Shown here piece after piece: positions 34,714 to 46,388 of a DNA stretch of 64,000 nt. Both the position numbers and the translations under genes were made by a program. Positions within the stretch are counted from its first letter, which is position 1. The number at the start of each line of letters is the position of its first letter. The notes beneath the pieces were generated by a model, which was not told the origin of the DNA, did no database searches, and saw only the letters and a list, made by a program, of their open reading frames with translations. This stretch comes from Ditylenchus dipsaci. Lineage: Eukaryota > Nematoda > Chromadorea > Rhabditida > Anguinidae. The stretch is taken from positions 1,426,001-1,490,000 of the forward strand of contig SADC01001112.1 in assembly GCA_004194705.1 (NCBI GenBank), in the 5' to 3' direction.

Positions 34714-34715
34714 TA

Positions 34716-35508
34716 TTAGGTTGGTGCATAAGTTTTAAACCATACAAAAGACTTTTTTGCAAAACGAAAATTTCTCTTATAACAAAATCCAAACAATAGG
34801 TTTTGTAGCCCTAAATCTCCTCTTTTAAATGGCATATTTAACTTAGCTTGATTATTCTGGATAACTCACCATTTGGGTCCAAACACTTGTCTGGTCATTT
34901 TGAGAAGGTTACCCGTGTTTTCATCACTTTAACTGGTCAAATGTTTTATTGAATTTTGAGCGTCACGACAAAATTTTATCACCATGTTGTAGCGCAGCTC
35001 AAGAGCTACAAAACCCATATTACAGAATGATTTTTGAAAATCTGAGTATTGAGATATGGCCTTTTGGAAAAAATCATTTTCTTGAAAAAATGACGAAAAC
35101 GCAAGTTTTTGCCAATTTTTCTGATTTTGGTCATTTTTTCAAGAAAATGATTTTTTCCAAAAGGCCATATCTCAATACTCAGATTTTCAAAAATCATTCT
35201 GTAATATGGGTTTTGTAGCTCTTGAGCTGCGCTACAACATGGTGATAAAATTTTGTCGTGACGCTCAAAATTCAATAAAACATTTGACCAGTTAAAGTGA
35301 TGAAAACACGGGTAACCTTCTCAAAATGACCAGACAAGTGTTTGGACCCAAATGGTGAGTTATCCAGAATAATCAAGCTAAGTTAAATATGCCATTTAAA
35401 AGAGGAGATTTAGGGCTACAAACCTATTGTTTGGATTTTGTTATAAGAGAAATTTTCGTTTTGCAAAAAAAGTCTTTTGTATGGTTTAAAACTTATGCAC
35501 CAACCTAA
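34716..35508. mobile_element. mariner-type palindromic element, copy C
   Basis: 793 bp, ends TTAGGTTGGTGCATAAGTTT inverted, TA on both sides (34714-34715 and 35509-35510). It is a nearly perfect palindrome, so both strands give the same spurious open frame. No transposase is present. Confidence 0.88.
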
Positions 35509-35777
35509 TAGGTGTATCCATTTACTCTTTTGAGAAGAATTTCAGCGGCAACTATTGCAATTAAGAAAAAGAGTGATTATAAGTGAAAAGATGATATAAC
35601 CCTTTACCCTTCCCCCCCCCTCCTTTAACACGAGAACGGTTGGTTGTGATTTCTGTCGATTCTGACTCAGAAATTCACGCTGAAAATGATGGTGCAATTT
35701 GTTTTTGCACTTCTAATCGAAATTTTTGAGATCCGAGCAATTTAAAATTGTCGAAAATGTGACCTTCCAGATTATTG

Positions 35778-36743
35778 AATTTTCAGCTTCTTTCAGGTGA
35801 TTCTCTCCTGTATTCCTATTCCAACAAAGCAAACAACATCTTAAAATGGTGAGCCAGATCAGAGTTATCTTTTTCGCCCAAACTTGCCACAGAGTGATTA
35901 CAAATTCACGGAGAATTTTTATTTTCCCTCAAATATACATTTTCTGGATATTCTTGTTTTTGACAATAAAATGGGCATAACTCTGTATATAAATCACTTC
36001 TAGCTAAATGGTCAAATAAAAATGAAAGAACAAAATCTCGCGATTATTTTAACACTAAATAAAGAAATAGTTTATCATAAAATTAGGACAAATTATGTAA
36101 AATCAGTAAATAAGTTGTAACGCAACTTTACTACAACTTCGTACTCTCTAGTAAAAGCCCTAATTATAACACCGGATTCGTGTTTAGCGTGTTCGATTTG
36201 CATATAAAACCATTCTTAAAATAAAAAGTAACAGTAAAATTTTCAATTCTTCTCGAGACAAAAAATATTCAAATTTGAAATTCAAATGTTTATTGTCTTG
36301 AGCGGAAAACTAAATTTGACAGGGACTTTTCAATTTTAAGAGCATTTTCATATGCAAATCGACCACGCTGAACACGAATCCGGTGTTATAATTGAGGCTT
36401 TTACTAGAGAGTACGAAGTTGTAGCAAAGTTGCGTTACAACTTATATACTGATTTTACATAATTTGTCCTAATTTTATGATAAACTATTTCTTTATTCAG
36501 TGTCAAAATAATCGCGAGATTTTGTTCTTTCATTTTTATTTGACCATTTTATTGTCAAAAACAAGAATATCCAGAAAATGTATATTTGAGGAAAAATAAA
36601 AAATTCTCCGTGAATTTGTAATCACTCTGTGGCAAGTTTGGGCGAAAAAGATAACTCTGATCTGGCTCACCATTTTAAGATGTTGTTTGCTTTGTTGGAA
36701 TAGGAATACAGGAGAGAAGCACCTGAAAGAAGCTGAAAATTAA
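35778..36743. mobile_element. Near-perfect 1-kb palindrome derived from MULE repeats
   Basis: The two arms (about 35778-36250 and 36270-36743) are reverse complements with very few differences. The inner arm segment AACACCGGATTCGTGTTTAG followed by TTCGATTTGCAT matches the MULE terminal repeat near 17785. It therefore looks like a head-to-head fusion of terminal repeats without coding sequence. Confidence 0.8.
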
Positions 36744-36981
36744 AGGACCATGGTTTTTGCGTGCAGCGGTTGTCCCCCGCCAATTCAATTTTTTTCCTAA
36801 TCATTGAACTTCTGTACGGACTTTTCAACTTGGTTTCTGACAAAACAAAACCTAAAATTAAATTCTAGGCCTTGTTTTGTTAGAAACCAAGTTAAAAAAT
36901 CAGTACAGAAGTTGAATGATTAGGCACGAAAATTTGAATTGGCGGGGACAGTCGCTGCGAGCAAAAACCATGGTCCTTTAA
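36740..36981. mobile_element. TTAA-flanked palindromic MITE, AGGACCATGG variant
   Basis: It starts TTAAAGGACCATGGTTTTTG and ends AACCATGGTCCTTTAA. It shares its right TTAA with the next element and belongs to the family at 7444-7680. Confidence 0.8.
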
Positions 36982-37219
36982 AGGGCCATTGCCACCTGTT
37001 TTGAATTGTCCCCCACCAATTCAAATTTTCGTGCCTAATCATTCAACTTCTGTACTGATTTTTCAACTTGGTTTCTAACAAAACAAGGCCTAGAATTTAA
37101 TTTTAGGTATAGTTTTGTTAGAAACCAAGTTGAAAAATTCGTCCAGAATTTCAATGATTCAGAAAAAAAATTGAATTGGCGGGGGACAACCGTTGTCGGG
37201 GACGGCAATGGCCCTTTAA
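36978..37219. mobile_element. TTAA-flanked palindromic MITE, AGGGCCATTGCC
   Basis: It starts TTAAAGGGCCATTGCC and ends GGCAATGGCCCTTTAA. It directly abuts the preceding copy at a common TTAA (36978-36981). Confidence 0.82.
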
Positions 37220-37439
37220 GAAGGTCATGATACTATTTGCCAATCAAAATTTTTAATCTGGATTCATGAGGTTAATATTAATTTAAGTTGGTTTTTACGA
37301 ACTGCTTGTTGCATTGTGAAGCCATCTCAAAAATGGTCCAACTTTTACGAGTGTAATTGTACGACTGGCTCTAAAAATTAACACTGTGTGCACAGCATGT
37401 TACTCATGTGTGAAAATAATATTTTGAGTATTCCTGCGG

Positions 37440-37635
37440 CAAAAAATTGAAATTTGGCGAAAAAGTGCCCATTTTAAGTGAAGATATGCTCCCTTTTTAT
37501 GAAAAATGCCCCCTTTCGCAAAAAAGTGCCATCTTTGGCGAAAAAGTGCCCCTTTTTTGTAAACAAACAGGAGAAGTTTCTACAAAAGGTGGCACTTTTT
37601 CGCAACAGGGGGCCTTTTTTCACAAAACGGCGTGC
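37440..37635. repeat. GAAAAAGTGCC imperfect tandem
   Basis: Repeated GCGAAAAAGTGCC and inverted GGCACTTTTTCGC words. Similar words occur at 42715-42862 and 45650-45720. Confidence 0.5.
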
Positions 37636-38464
37636 CTTTAAATTAATTAATTAAATTATCAAAAAGAGGTGTTTTATACCCTGTGAGCGGTAAATGGAGT
37701 TTAATCTAATATATACCTCACAGATACGTAAAAATATCAAAAAGATATCAGACCATCTGAGTCACACTACGACAAGACACAAAAAGTAAAGGTCAACATC
37801 AGTGGCTAAAATAACTCTCTCTGAACGCAGATCTAGGTACGTATTCGTAGGGTTTTTACATGTTTTTAGTATACTTTTACGACTTGTCTTGTCTCTTTTA
37901 CGAGTGATAACCGAAAATTCTTTTGAATTTTGGACTAAAATGACTTCTAAAATATTCAAAAAAAACTAAAAACGTTTTTCTAAAATGTTTGCGTAAGAGT
38001 CAATCTTCAGGGATTAACTCCTTTAGTCACACGTGAAAAAATACAATTCTGATTGAAATTTTAACAAATAACTATAATTTTGAATTTACAGCCATTAATT
38101 GGCCTCCAAAATATTCAAAAAAAAACAGTGAACACAATGCCAAGACTGATTGGCATTGTGTTCACCCCTATGATAAAGTTCGTTACATAACCCACTGATC
38201 GATAACAAGTTGGCAAGATTCCAAGTTTATCTATCTCTCAGCGAGTACAGTAAACCTGCATATCAGCAATTCAAAGTCTATATATATTCGGCCGAAAATC
38301 GCTCGAAAATTCATTTTCTCGCGTTGGATTCCTTTTTTCTTTATTTTAAATGAAATTTTTGCTTGCCCTCTTCCTTTCTTTGCTTTTTTCCGCTTGTAAT
38401 TTGTGATTTTTTTAGCCCCATCCCAAACCTTTTTTTTTAGTTTTTTCGATTTTTATCACCGTCT

Positions 38465-38473
38465 TATCTTCAG
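38465..38473 (+). promoter_or_regulatory. 3' splice site 2 nt upstream of DRAP1 start
   Basis: TTATCTTCAG is followed by GG and then the ATG. A leader this short strongly suggests that the mRNA receives its 5' end by trans-splicing. Confidence 0.55.
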
Positions 38474-38475
38474 GG

Positions 38476-41400
38476 ATGGGATGGCAGAGTAAAATGGTAC
38501 CGGAGTCAAGTTATTCGACGATCGCTGATTTTTGCGCGCTTATTTGAGCACTAATTTTACTGGCTGACTATAAATCAGTTTTGTGTTTCAGAAAGCTGGA
38601 TGGATGCTGGACATGCTGGATGGTCAGAGGAAGGCGAATGTTCCACAAGTGCAGACGATGGTAATTCAGCAAGTGCAGGCAGGATTAGAAAGCGTCGATT
38701 TAGCAGCGCTCGAATCCAGCCCGTAAGTTTTTTCATCATTCTGAATCAGCTAAATGAAATATTACTATTCGTTTAGACCAGGATAAAGAAGGTCATGCAA
38801 AGTGACGAAGATATTGGGAGAATGGTGAGTCCCGCATTTAACTACTGTTTCGATCATTTTTTGGTTGTTTTGTTTCAGGTTGCCAGTGTTCCAGTGGCTA
38901 TTGGCAGCGCTATGGAGCATTTTGCAGAAAAACTTTTGGAGGCTGCAGCGGGTTGTGTTCCATTCTCCACTTCACGCACTCTCTCACCAATGCACATGTA
39001 AGTAAAATTTGTGTAGCGGTTATTAAAGTCCGATGTTAGTCTTGTCTGGTCTAAAATTGTGTGATTAGAAAACATTATGAATGAAAGATTATGATGTTCA
39101 CAGGCTTCGGAAGAAAATTAAGCGTGCAGTTCCAATTAAACAAATAATAATAATTCCAATATAAACTCTCAATCGTAGTTAGCAAAATGTACAGAACCGT
39201 AAATAGGTGGAAAGGTTGAAATAATATCTTACTTTAGGTACACTCCGTATCATAAGTATAACCGCACCCATATTTTGTGATATTTTAGCGATTTTTGACT
39301 AAAAGTCTGCAATGTTTTATTATAACGAGATAGGCCCTATCCGAGAAGAGGACAGTTTTTTTATCTTAATCCCCCTGTTAAATTTTCGTGAATTTTCAGG
39401 CTTGGGCAAGCCTAGGCCAGCGTATGTTCGGTCGAACTCAAACATATTGTAGACTCAAAATTTAAATTCATATCTCAGACTCATGTGATATTTCAGTGGC
39501 TGTAATAAAAATTTGAAAAGAGGAACAAGAGTAAGATAGTTTTTTTGCCTAGACTCTCCCTGTTGATTTTAACATTAATTGCACCACTCGAAGCTCATAG
39601 ATTTTTCTACAAAATGACATGTTGACTGTTCTTTTTTAATAAAAATACAGGGCTGAGAAACGGACAGTTGAGTTTCGACAAGACAAAAAAGTCGAAAATA
39701 TAGCAAAAAGAGGGGTTTTTTTTACTTTTTTTTAACTTCAACCATCCGTTTTTCAGCCCTGTATTTTATAGAAAAACATTCAACATGTCATTTTGTAGAG
39801 AAATCGAATGGTGCAATGGATGTTATATTTTCATCTACATTTTTTGAGAAAAGCTATTATTTATATGGCTAAACAGTCATCCTTAGATTTTCCGGCGCTA
39901 CTTGCATATACCTCCCCCCATCAATCAACTTTTTAAATGTTCCCAAACACCCTTTATCGACCTAAAATCTCCTCAGAAGCTCAAAAAAGACATTATTTTT
40001 CAGTTCTGGTAAATAAAAAATTAAGTTTGGGGACCACCCAAAAGTACCCATTTTGACCATTTTTGATGAGATTTGGGGCCGTATTAGGGTGGAAATGGAC
40101 CAAAAAGAGGCCAATTTCGAACAAAAAGAAAGATGTTGAACATAGTTTCGAATACTAGGGCTTACCGCATAAATAAACTCTGGTATGCATGCTTTTTATG
40201 CATCCAGAGTCACTTTCGAGTGATTTGTGTCTAAGGTATCTGGGTGTGCGCATCTCAACCCCAAGCAACCAAGCCACCTGCGCCCCGAAGGGGCGCAGCG
40301 GGCTTTGTTGGTTAGAGATGCGCGCACTCACTTACCTTAGACATAATTCCGAGCAAGACTCTTGATTAAAAATGCATTTAGAGGCTCTTTTTGCCAAGTC
40401 CCATGTTGAAAAACGTTGTAAAACAGGTAAAAAGTCGAAATTTAGAAATGACCAAAGCTTGGTTGTTTTAAAAATACTTTAAAAAAGTTAAATTGGGGAG
40501 GGGGTATATGCAAGTAGCGTCGATTTTCCAATATTTTGACTAGGAATCGACGCCTTTATGTTGCTTCTCTTCCTAGAATGATCAAAAAATAAGTTTGACC
40601 TACCAAATTGTAGCCGAGACACAGTCGAACCAAAAATATCATGCCTAAATGTGTATCTGCTTTTAAATAAAGCTTTAAAAACTAAAATAAATGAAAAATA
40701 TGAATGTAGACTCATAACTTTTTTGTGTTTCAAATTCTGAATTTGAGTAAACATAGATCGATCTAGTTCGATCGCATGATGCGCCTCCAAATCATCTTTT
40801 TCTGCCTCAGAAAAAACAATCAGTCATCCTGAGTCAGATCTTTCCCTATCGACGACTGTACGTCAGCAACTATAACATTTCTCGTATAATATAAGAGAAC
40901 TTTTTAGATAGCTGTTTGGAGTTAACAATGGATTTATGATCTACCTCTCAGTGCGTACAGTATATCTGCATATCAGTAGTTCAAGATCTACATATATTCG
41001 GCCGGAAATTCCTTGAAAATTAATTTCTCGCGTTGCATTCTTTTTTTTTACATAAAAGTTCAATTTTTGCTTGACTCTTCTTTTGTTTACAGTCAACCAC
41101 GAGGAAAAGCTTACTTAGGACGTTTGCGTGTTTTTGCTTAGTCAAAAAAACATGAGAGAGAAAATACAAAGAATCTAGTGAAAACTACTATTTATAAAAA
41201 AGCTTTTGATTTTAGTCGGTATGCCGTGATGCAAAATCCGCACTTTGCATTTCTGGAGTCCATGCTGAAAGAAATACCACTTCCAAACTGTCCACTGGCT
41301 CAGATTGTGCAATAACTCCAACTCAAAGCGGACAACCAGTGTTTTTTGACTACGACCAACTCAACTTTCCCCTCATCAGTTCCAATCTCCTTCCACAGCT

Positions 41401-44400
41401 GGTCAGTTGATGGATGTGCACTTCCAGCAGGCTAACCACCAGCAGCAGCACTACCAACAACCATACCAACCATTTTATCCAGACCATATGAAAGCTTTTT
41501 CGATGGGCAACTTGAGTGAGAATATAACCCTCCTCCATCAATTCCCTCTTAAAGATGATCTCAGTCTTAGTTTAATGAAAACCGAACCTATCTCAAGTAA
41601 TTTGGAAAGTGATGCATGCGCAAAGCGCAAGAGGGACGTCCAAAGAAGGACCGCAAAGACAAGTAAACCTTTTTATTTGCTTGAACATGGCCTCTTTCAT
41701 TCAAACATAATATGTGAAACACAAGCCTTGCTTTGAGGGCCTAGATGACTTCATAGGGTTGAAGGTTACTGTTTTTGGTGATTTTAAGAAGCTGGTTTGT
41801 AATTTTGAACAAACAGCTGAATAGTGATTTTCTGGGGGGAGAGGGGGGACTGCAACGCGAGCAGGGGCGAGCAGGGGGGTAGGAGGTTTTTTTTTTGCCA
41901 GGATGTAGCATTTTTCGTACTGAGTAATTTTTACTTATAAACCTGGGGTCTCTTTCTTGTCTAAAAAAGTTCAAGGGCATTAAGAGGTGGCATCCAAACA
42001 CAGGTACCCGAAATTGACTACTTTTTCAGTCCGATTTTTATCGACGTTTTTAATCCTTGGTACAACCAAGTTTATAGACGTTAGAAAGCCTACGAAAAGG
42101 GCTTTCTTATGACATAAAGGTTGTCTGTGAGTCATGTGAAAACTTTTAAGATGCGGAGGTTTTTATTTAAAAAATGGCTGTAGCTGAAAACACACACCAA
42201 AATACTGATTTTCCCCAGTAAATTTGAATTTTAAACAAAATATGATTTCCCCCAGTAAATTACTGATTTTCCCCAATAAATTTTGCCGGAATTTAAATTT
42301 TTCGGTCAGAAATAGAATTGTGAAAATGCTCGAGCAGAATAATTTGGAGATGTGTGCTCGAGTCGAAAATATGCTCGAGCAGTTGCTCGACATATTTTAA
42401 CCGTAAACTGTGGCCGTGCAGCTAAACTGTGTTCTAATTCAAGGGTTGACTGTAGGCCGAGCATATGCTCGAACATGCTCGAAATTCACCAATCTGCTCG
42501 ACACCCCAGTGTGGTCAGAAGCCCCTGAAAGTTGTTGTTTTGGGGTTGACTTGAGGGGGGGGGTGAACTTTTGGCGAAAATTCGATTGGGCGGATCAGAA
42601 TTCCAGTCCGATGGGCTTAATCGCTCAGGAATCCAGGTTTAGGGTGGTGTTGAGCGGTTCAGGGTGGAATTCTGAGCGATTAACCCCATCGAACTGGAAT
42701 TCTGATCCGTCCAATGGAATTTTTGCGAAAATGCCAAGTTTTTCGAAAATCTGCTAATTTTTTCGAAAATCTGCCGAGCTTTTGTGAAAAAGTGCCAAGT
42801 TTTCATAAAAACTTGGCAGAATTTCAAAAAAACTTGGCACTTTTTCGCCAAAACTTGGCATTTTTACGTATCGTCCCAGAAAAAAATGACACCACATAAA
42901 ATCACTATCCAGCTCTTGTTAGAGTTTAGCTGATAATTACAGAACCAGCTTCTTAAGTGTGTGTGGCATTAAATTTTGAGTTTTCTCACGTTTTTTCGAT
43001 GCGCTACGAAAACAAGCATAGCTGTCCGTGGGTCATACCAAATTGACTCACAGTCAACTCTCAATACAAATATCACCCAGAAAATTTGTTTATACCTAGG
43101 GTCTGATCCTTTTACATCATTTGTTGAAGTGTTTTTTTCAGCTGCCTTTGGTTAGCTTAGTCCGAAAAATCGCAAGGATTCTGATTATGCCGGTCACTTT
43201 TGTGGCAACTGGCAAAAACTTCAGAAGTTTTGCTAGTTAATTTCGGACACCAGGCGGGAACAAACTTTTGAGGGATTGTTTTATCAATAGTCGACTGTAT
43301 TTCTGGGAAGCCTTTGTTGTCCAAGCTGATTTTGGTTAAATTTCAAAATATTGAAAAACCAAATCACCAAAAAACGAAAACTTTCCGAATATGGTGATGG
43401 TTATGTGTGCTGTTTTATACTCAGAGCACGAAAACATGGAAGACGTTAACACTCCAAAGGCGAGAAGCACTTTTCCTATTTTCGACACAGAATTTCACGC
43501 TGATTCTCTTGAGCTCTTTTCCAGACTTTTAAAGAGTGTAAATGACCATGTATCTTTTTGTAAAAGCAAAAATATAGTAGAGTTTGCCAGTTTGTCCTTA
43601 CAAGTGGGCAGTGACCTCTAAAAAATAAAAACTTTTTCCGACTTTTGATCCGTGAAACCCTGCCTAAAACCACCACCTCTACACGATAGGCACGATAGCA
43701 AGAAAAGAACTGCTGGTTCGCGCCTTTACTCCCCATCGGGCACGATCATGCCTGATCATGCCCCTTTAAAGGGGCATGATCGTGCCCGATGGGGAGGAAA
43801 GGCGCGAACCAGCAGTTTTTTTCTTTCTCGATAAATTTTTAAATTCGTTCTCGTCTAGATTTTTTAAGTTTTCTGTCTAGTTTTTTAAAGCAGTATAAGG
43901 TCATCTATATTAGATTTGACGTAGGGCGAGTGAAAAATGGGACCATTCGAAAAAATCGAAAAAAACTGCTGGTTCGCGCCTTAACGCACGGGCATGCCCC
44001 TTTAATGTACTTACCTTATCCTCTCTAATAATCCCACACCCCCCGTTTTTCGACTAGGATTTCGAAGTTAGGGCCATTTTTCGTTGACAATTTGAAGATT
44101 TTTCGGAGATCGAAAAATAATCCCACAGTGGGATTATTAGAGAGAATACGGTATATAAAAACGCATTAGGTGTTCAGGGATTAATTTTAAAAAAAATATT
44201 TTTAATGTATCTTTACTAAAAGACATTGAGATCCGGCTTTTTAGTCGCAAAGCGCTATTATTTGCTTTGTGACTTATAAACACTTATATTCTAACGCTGT
44301 TCGTACTCGTACCTCTGAAATTTTTGCTCTTACTTCGTACTCGTAGTACGAGTATGAGGTCCAAACACTGCTTGCAAAAACTGCCCGAAAATCAAGCTTG

Positions 44401-45177
44401 AATACGAAAATCCACCCGAAATCCAGGCTAAAAAATAATCATCTCCGATTTTAGAGGAACTTTAACCTTATTAGAATTCCCTTTTCGGCTGTTTTTTTAA
44501 ACGAAAGCTGATATGGTGGGAAACACGGTGAAAATAATTTTGCCGTCTATGACCAATTTTTTTGAATCAGCCAAAAAGTGCACCGCTTATCATCCGTCCC
44601 AAATAATATATAGAGATAAGTACTAATACCTAAGTGAGTCACAAGTGACTCTCCGCAATTAAAAAAACCGATAATTGACGAAACCTCTAAAGTAAAACTT
44701 TAAAACCGAGCTGGCATAGCTAAACCTTTCGCCAAAATAATGTGTGACAATTTCTGTAAATTTTTCAAGATCTCAATCAAGTTTACTAACTAACTCAAAA
44801 TATTTAGGTATATGCAGGATGGATTAAATGAAGGACCTTCTTTGGAAGAGGAGAAACCTGTTGCATTATCAAAAAATGGAAACTCTAAACCGTCGATCAT
44901 GCAAGATGACCGTCTTCTAATGCCTCCACCCACCAAACTCCCAATGCGACCTTTGGTAACGAAGGCAAGCAGCGAGGATAAGGACACAAGGACAAGTGCT
45001 GGACCACCTGGATCTGAAGTGGATGATGGTCCGAGGTTGAACCCCAGCGATAACTATGCCATGACCTCAAAAACACCTTTAATCTCTCCAACCTCACAAC
45101 AGCCAACTGGTCTGTTGTTTAGTGGGAGTGCAGGCGAGGGAGATACTACCACTACCCCACACCAATCACAACAATAA
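38476..45177 (+). CDS. DRAP1: NC2-alpha / Dr1-associated corepressor (histone-fold)
   Basis: Alpha subunit of Negative Cofactor 2, which pairs with NC2-beta (DR1) through a histone fold and binds TBP on promoter DNA to block preinitiation-complex assembly; nuclear. Exons: 38476-38488, 38592-38722, 38777-38824, 38879-38997, 41216-41662 and 44808-45177 (TAA). All phases fit. The histone fold reads TRIKKVMQSDEDIGRM, VASVPVAIGSAMEHFAEKLL, TLSPMHIRYAVMQNPHFAFL and then SMLKEIP, matching the H2A-like fold of NC2-alpha. After it come a glutamine-rich stretch (about 41420-41480), a basic GRPKKDRK AT-hook-like segment and a Ser/Pro-rich tail ending TPHQSQQ. Exon 5 needs three single-base insertions (near 41300, 41395 and 41636), which together restore its phase. 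Introns 4 (2.2 kb) and 5 (3.1 kb) are full of transposon remnants. Confidence 0.9.
39896..40519. mobile_element. CGCTACTTGCATATACC inverted-repeat element
   Basis: The ends CGCTACTTGCATATACCTCC and GGGTATATGCAAGTAGCG are inverted. The centre holds GTCTAAGG hairpin copy 5. The ends are related to CGCTACTGTAATATACCCC at 30975. Confidence 0.75.
40155..40385 (-). repeat. GTCTAAGG hairpin repeat, copy 5
   Basis: Arms GTGTCTAAGGTATCTGGGTG and CACTTACCTTAGACATAATT around GCGCCCCGAAGGGGCGC. Confidence 0.75.
42328..42505. repeat. TGCTCGAGCA inverted array pair
   Basis: TGCTCGAGCAG and TGCTCGAGTCG words lie on the left (42332-42390), and inverted CATATGCTCGAACATGCTCG words on the right (42460-42500). 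It has the foldback-like layout, but no target duplication was recognised. Confidence 0.5.
42715..42862. repeat. CCAAGTTTTT imperfect inverted array
   Basis: GCGAAAATGCCAAGTTTTTC words are followed by inverted AAAACTTGGCAC words. It resembles 37440-37635. Confidence 0.5.
43049..43297. mobile_element. pogo-like element with ACAGTCAACTCTC ends
   Basis: It starts CACAGTCAACTCTCAATACA and ends AATAGTCGACTGTA. The inner GGCGGGAACAAACTTTTGAG is shared with the palindrome at 46389-46818. It lies in DRAP1 intron 5. Confidence 0.6.
43704..43769. mobile_element. AGGGGCATG-family MITE, truncated copy
   Basis: One arm only, ending GATCATGCCCCTTTAA. It abuts the complete copy through a shared TTAA. Confidence 0.65.
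43766..44005. mobile_element. TTAA-flanked palindromic MITE, AGGGGCATG family
   Basis: TTAAAGGGGCATGATCGTGC at the left and GGGCATGCCCCTTTAA at the right, nearly identical to 24226-24464. Confidence 0.82.
44012..44153. mobile_element. ACCGTATTTCTCTAATAAG palindromic MITE, copy 2
   Basis: The ends TACCTTATCCTCTCTAATAA and TTATTAGAGAGAATACGGTA match copy 1 at 30009, but the inner arm is TCCCACA...TGTGGGA-like instead of GCGCCCC. Confidence 0.72.
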
Positions 45178-45280
45178 GGAAAGAACAGAAATCTCATTGA
45201 TGCACATATTGAACCTAATATATGCTTCTCCTCCCCCTCTATTATTGTGTAAAAAGTATAGATCTTATTTATGATTATTG

Positions 45281-45286
45281 AATAAA
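45281..45286 (+). terminator. AATAAA poly(A) signal of DRAP1
   Basis: AATAAA lies about 104 nt after the DRAP1 stop. Confidence 0.5.
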
Positions 45287-46068
45287 TTAATTGTATCCAA
45301 ACAAACCTCCAATAAGGGACTAACATAGGGCATAGGGACTGACCAAAAAAATTAGAAAAAAAACTCACTCTTTGCGGGTCAGCTGTCCCTAAGAGCCAGC
45401 CAAGTCAAGATTTCTGCTTATGCAACTTTGAAAGGGCAGATCTTGTCAATTGTTATTATAGATTTCGGTGATTTAAATTTCAAAAAGACAGCACAGATCT
45501 CGGGCTTTCTAATGAGATATCAACAAGGCGTTTATGACAATTACAGGGTGACTCAAATAGTTTGTTAGCTTGTTTGACCTCAAAAATATGCATAATAATT
45601 TGTTATTTTCAAAAAAATGCGAAGAATGCATGCGGATAAAAAATGGATAAACGGAAAAAATGCCTCTTTCTGGCGGAAAAGGGCCTCCTTCTTGTGAAAA
45701 TATGCCTTCTTTTCTTTGCTTTTATTGAAAAGTAGAGATGTAGATTTGCCTTTACAAAATACCAATATTTTTGGGCCCTCTCCAGACCCAATACCAGTAT
45801 TCAAAAGTTATGGACCCCAATATATTGCCCAATACCAAAAATTTTTCAAAAGTCTATCTGTTCACCAGGCGTGCGGTCAATTCGTCCACGGTCAATTCGT
45901 CCACAAAATTATTTTCAAATTAATCTTTTTTGTCTTGTGAAGAACTAAAACTTGTTTTCTTCAATAATTTTAACGATCTAAAGACAGTTTGACACCGGTG
46001 AGATTACGCTATGGTGATATGCTTATAGTTTTCGTAAATCTTGCTAAGCGTGATTTTAGTAGGGATAG

Positions 46069-46325
46069 AAATTTCGGCGATAGTAGCGAATACCCCCCCC
46101 CCCCAAGAATCCGACCTTTTAAAGTTGCTGTAACTACCCTTGCAAACAACAAGTTTAGGCTTAGCCCTTAGGCTTGGGGGTAGATTAGCGTACGGAAGTT
46201 GTGACTAATAAAGAGTTTACGCATATTTTCCGGGGTCTGGGACATAAATTTGGATACTTTTTACTGAAGTAAAAAAGGTGAAAATCATTGGGGGGGGCGG
46301 ATATTCGCTACTAGGGTCGAAATTT
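46069..46325. mobile_element. GATAGTAGCGAATACCCCC inverted-repeat element
   Basis: GAAATTTCGGCGATAGTAGC followed by C-tract is mirrored by GGGGGG...ATTCGCTACTAGGG and CGAAATTTC. A related right-hand end is at 17275-17310. Confidence 0.6.
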
Positions 46326-46388
46326 CAAATTTTGGAATCCCAAAGGAAATCCCAAATTTTGAGAAATCAATCAGATTGGGAATAGAAA

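Larger units (their letters stand above)
27365..38470. other. 11-kb region without host genes
   Basis: No conserved exon was found on either strand. The region is a mosaic of transposon-derived palindromes, minisatellites and tRNA-like repeat fragments listed individually below. Open frames here mostly read through palindrome arms. Confidence 0.65.
39240..40790. mobile_element. Tc1-type palindrome, second copy (interrupted)
   Basis: The central hairpin ATACAGGGCTGAGAAACGGA...CAGCCCTGTAT (39640-39780) and arms such as GCTATTATTTATATGGCTAA match the element at 49381-52201. The right arm resumes after the insertion at 39896-40519. It lies in a DRAP1 intron. Confidence 0.6.

Noticed and set aside
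34949..35275. Identical open frames on both strands (89 codons starting [10 protein letters not shown])
   Set aside because: They are a consequence of the palindrome at 34716-35508; each strand repeats the other. Shorter versions occur in copies A and B. No protein family is recognisable.
39103..39165. Extra DRAP1 exon reading LRKKIKRAVPIK
   Set aside because: It can be joined in frame, but skipping it gives the exact family spacing (MHIRYAVMQNPHFAFL), so it is unlikely to be part of the main product.
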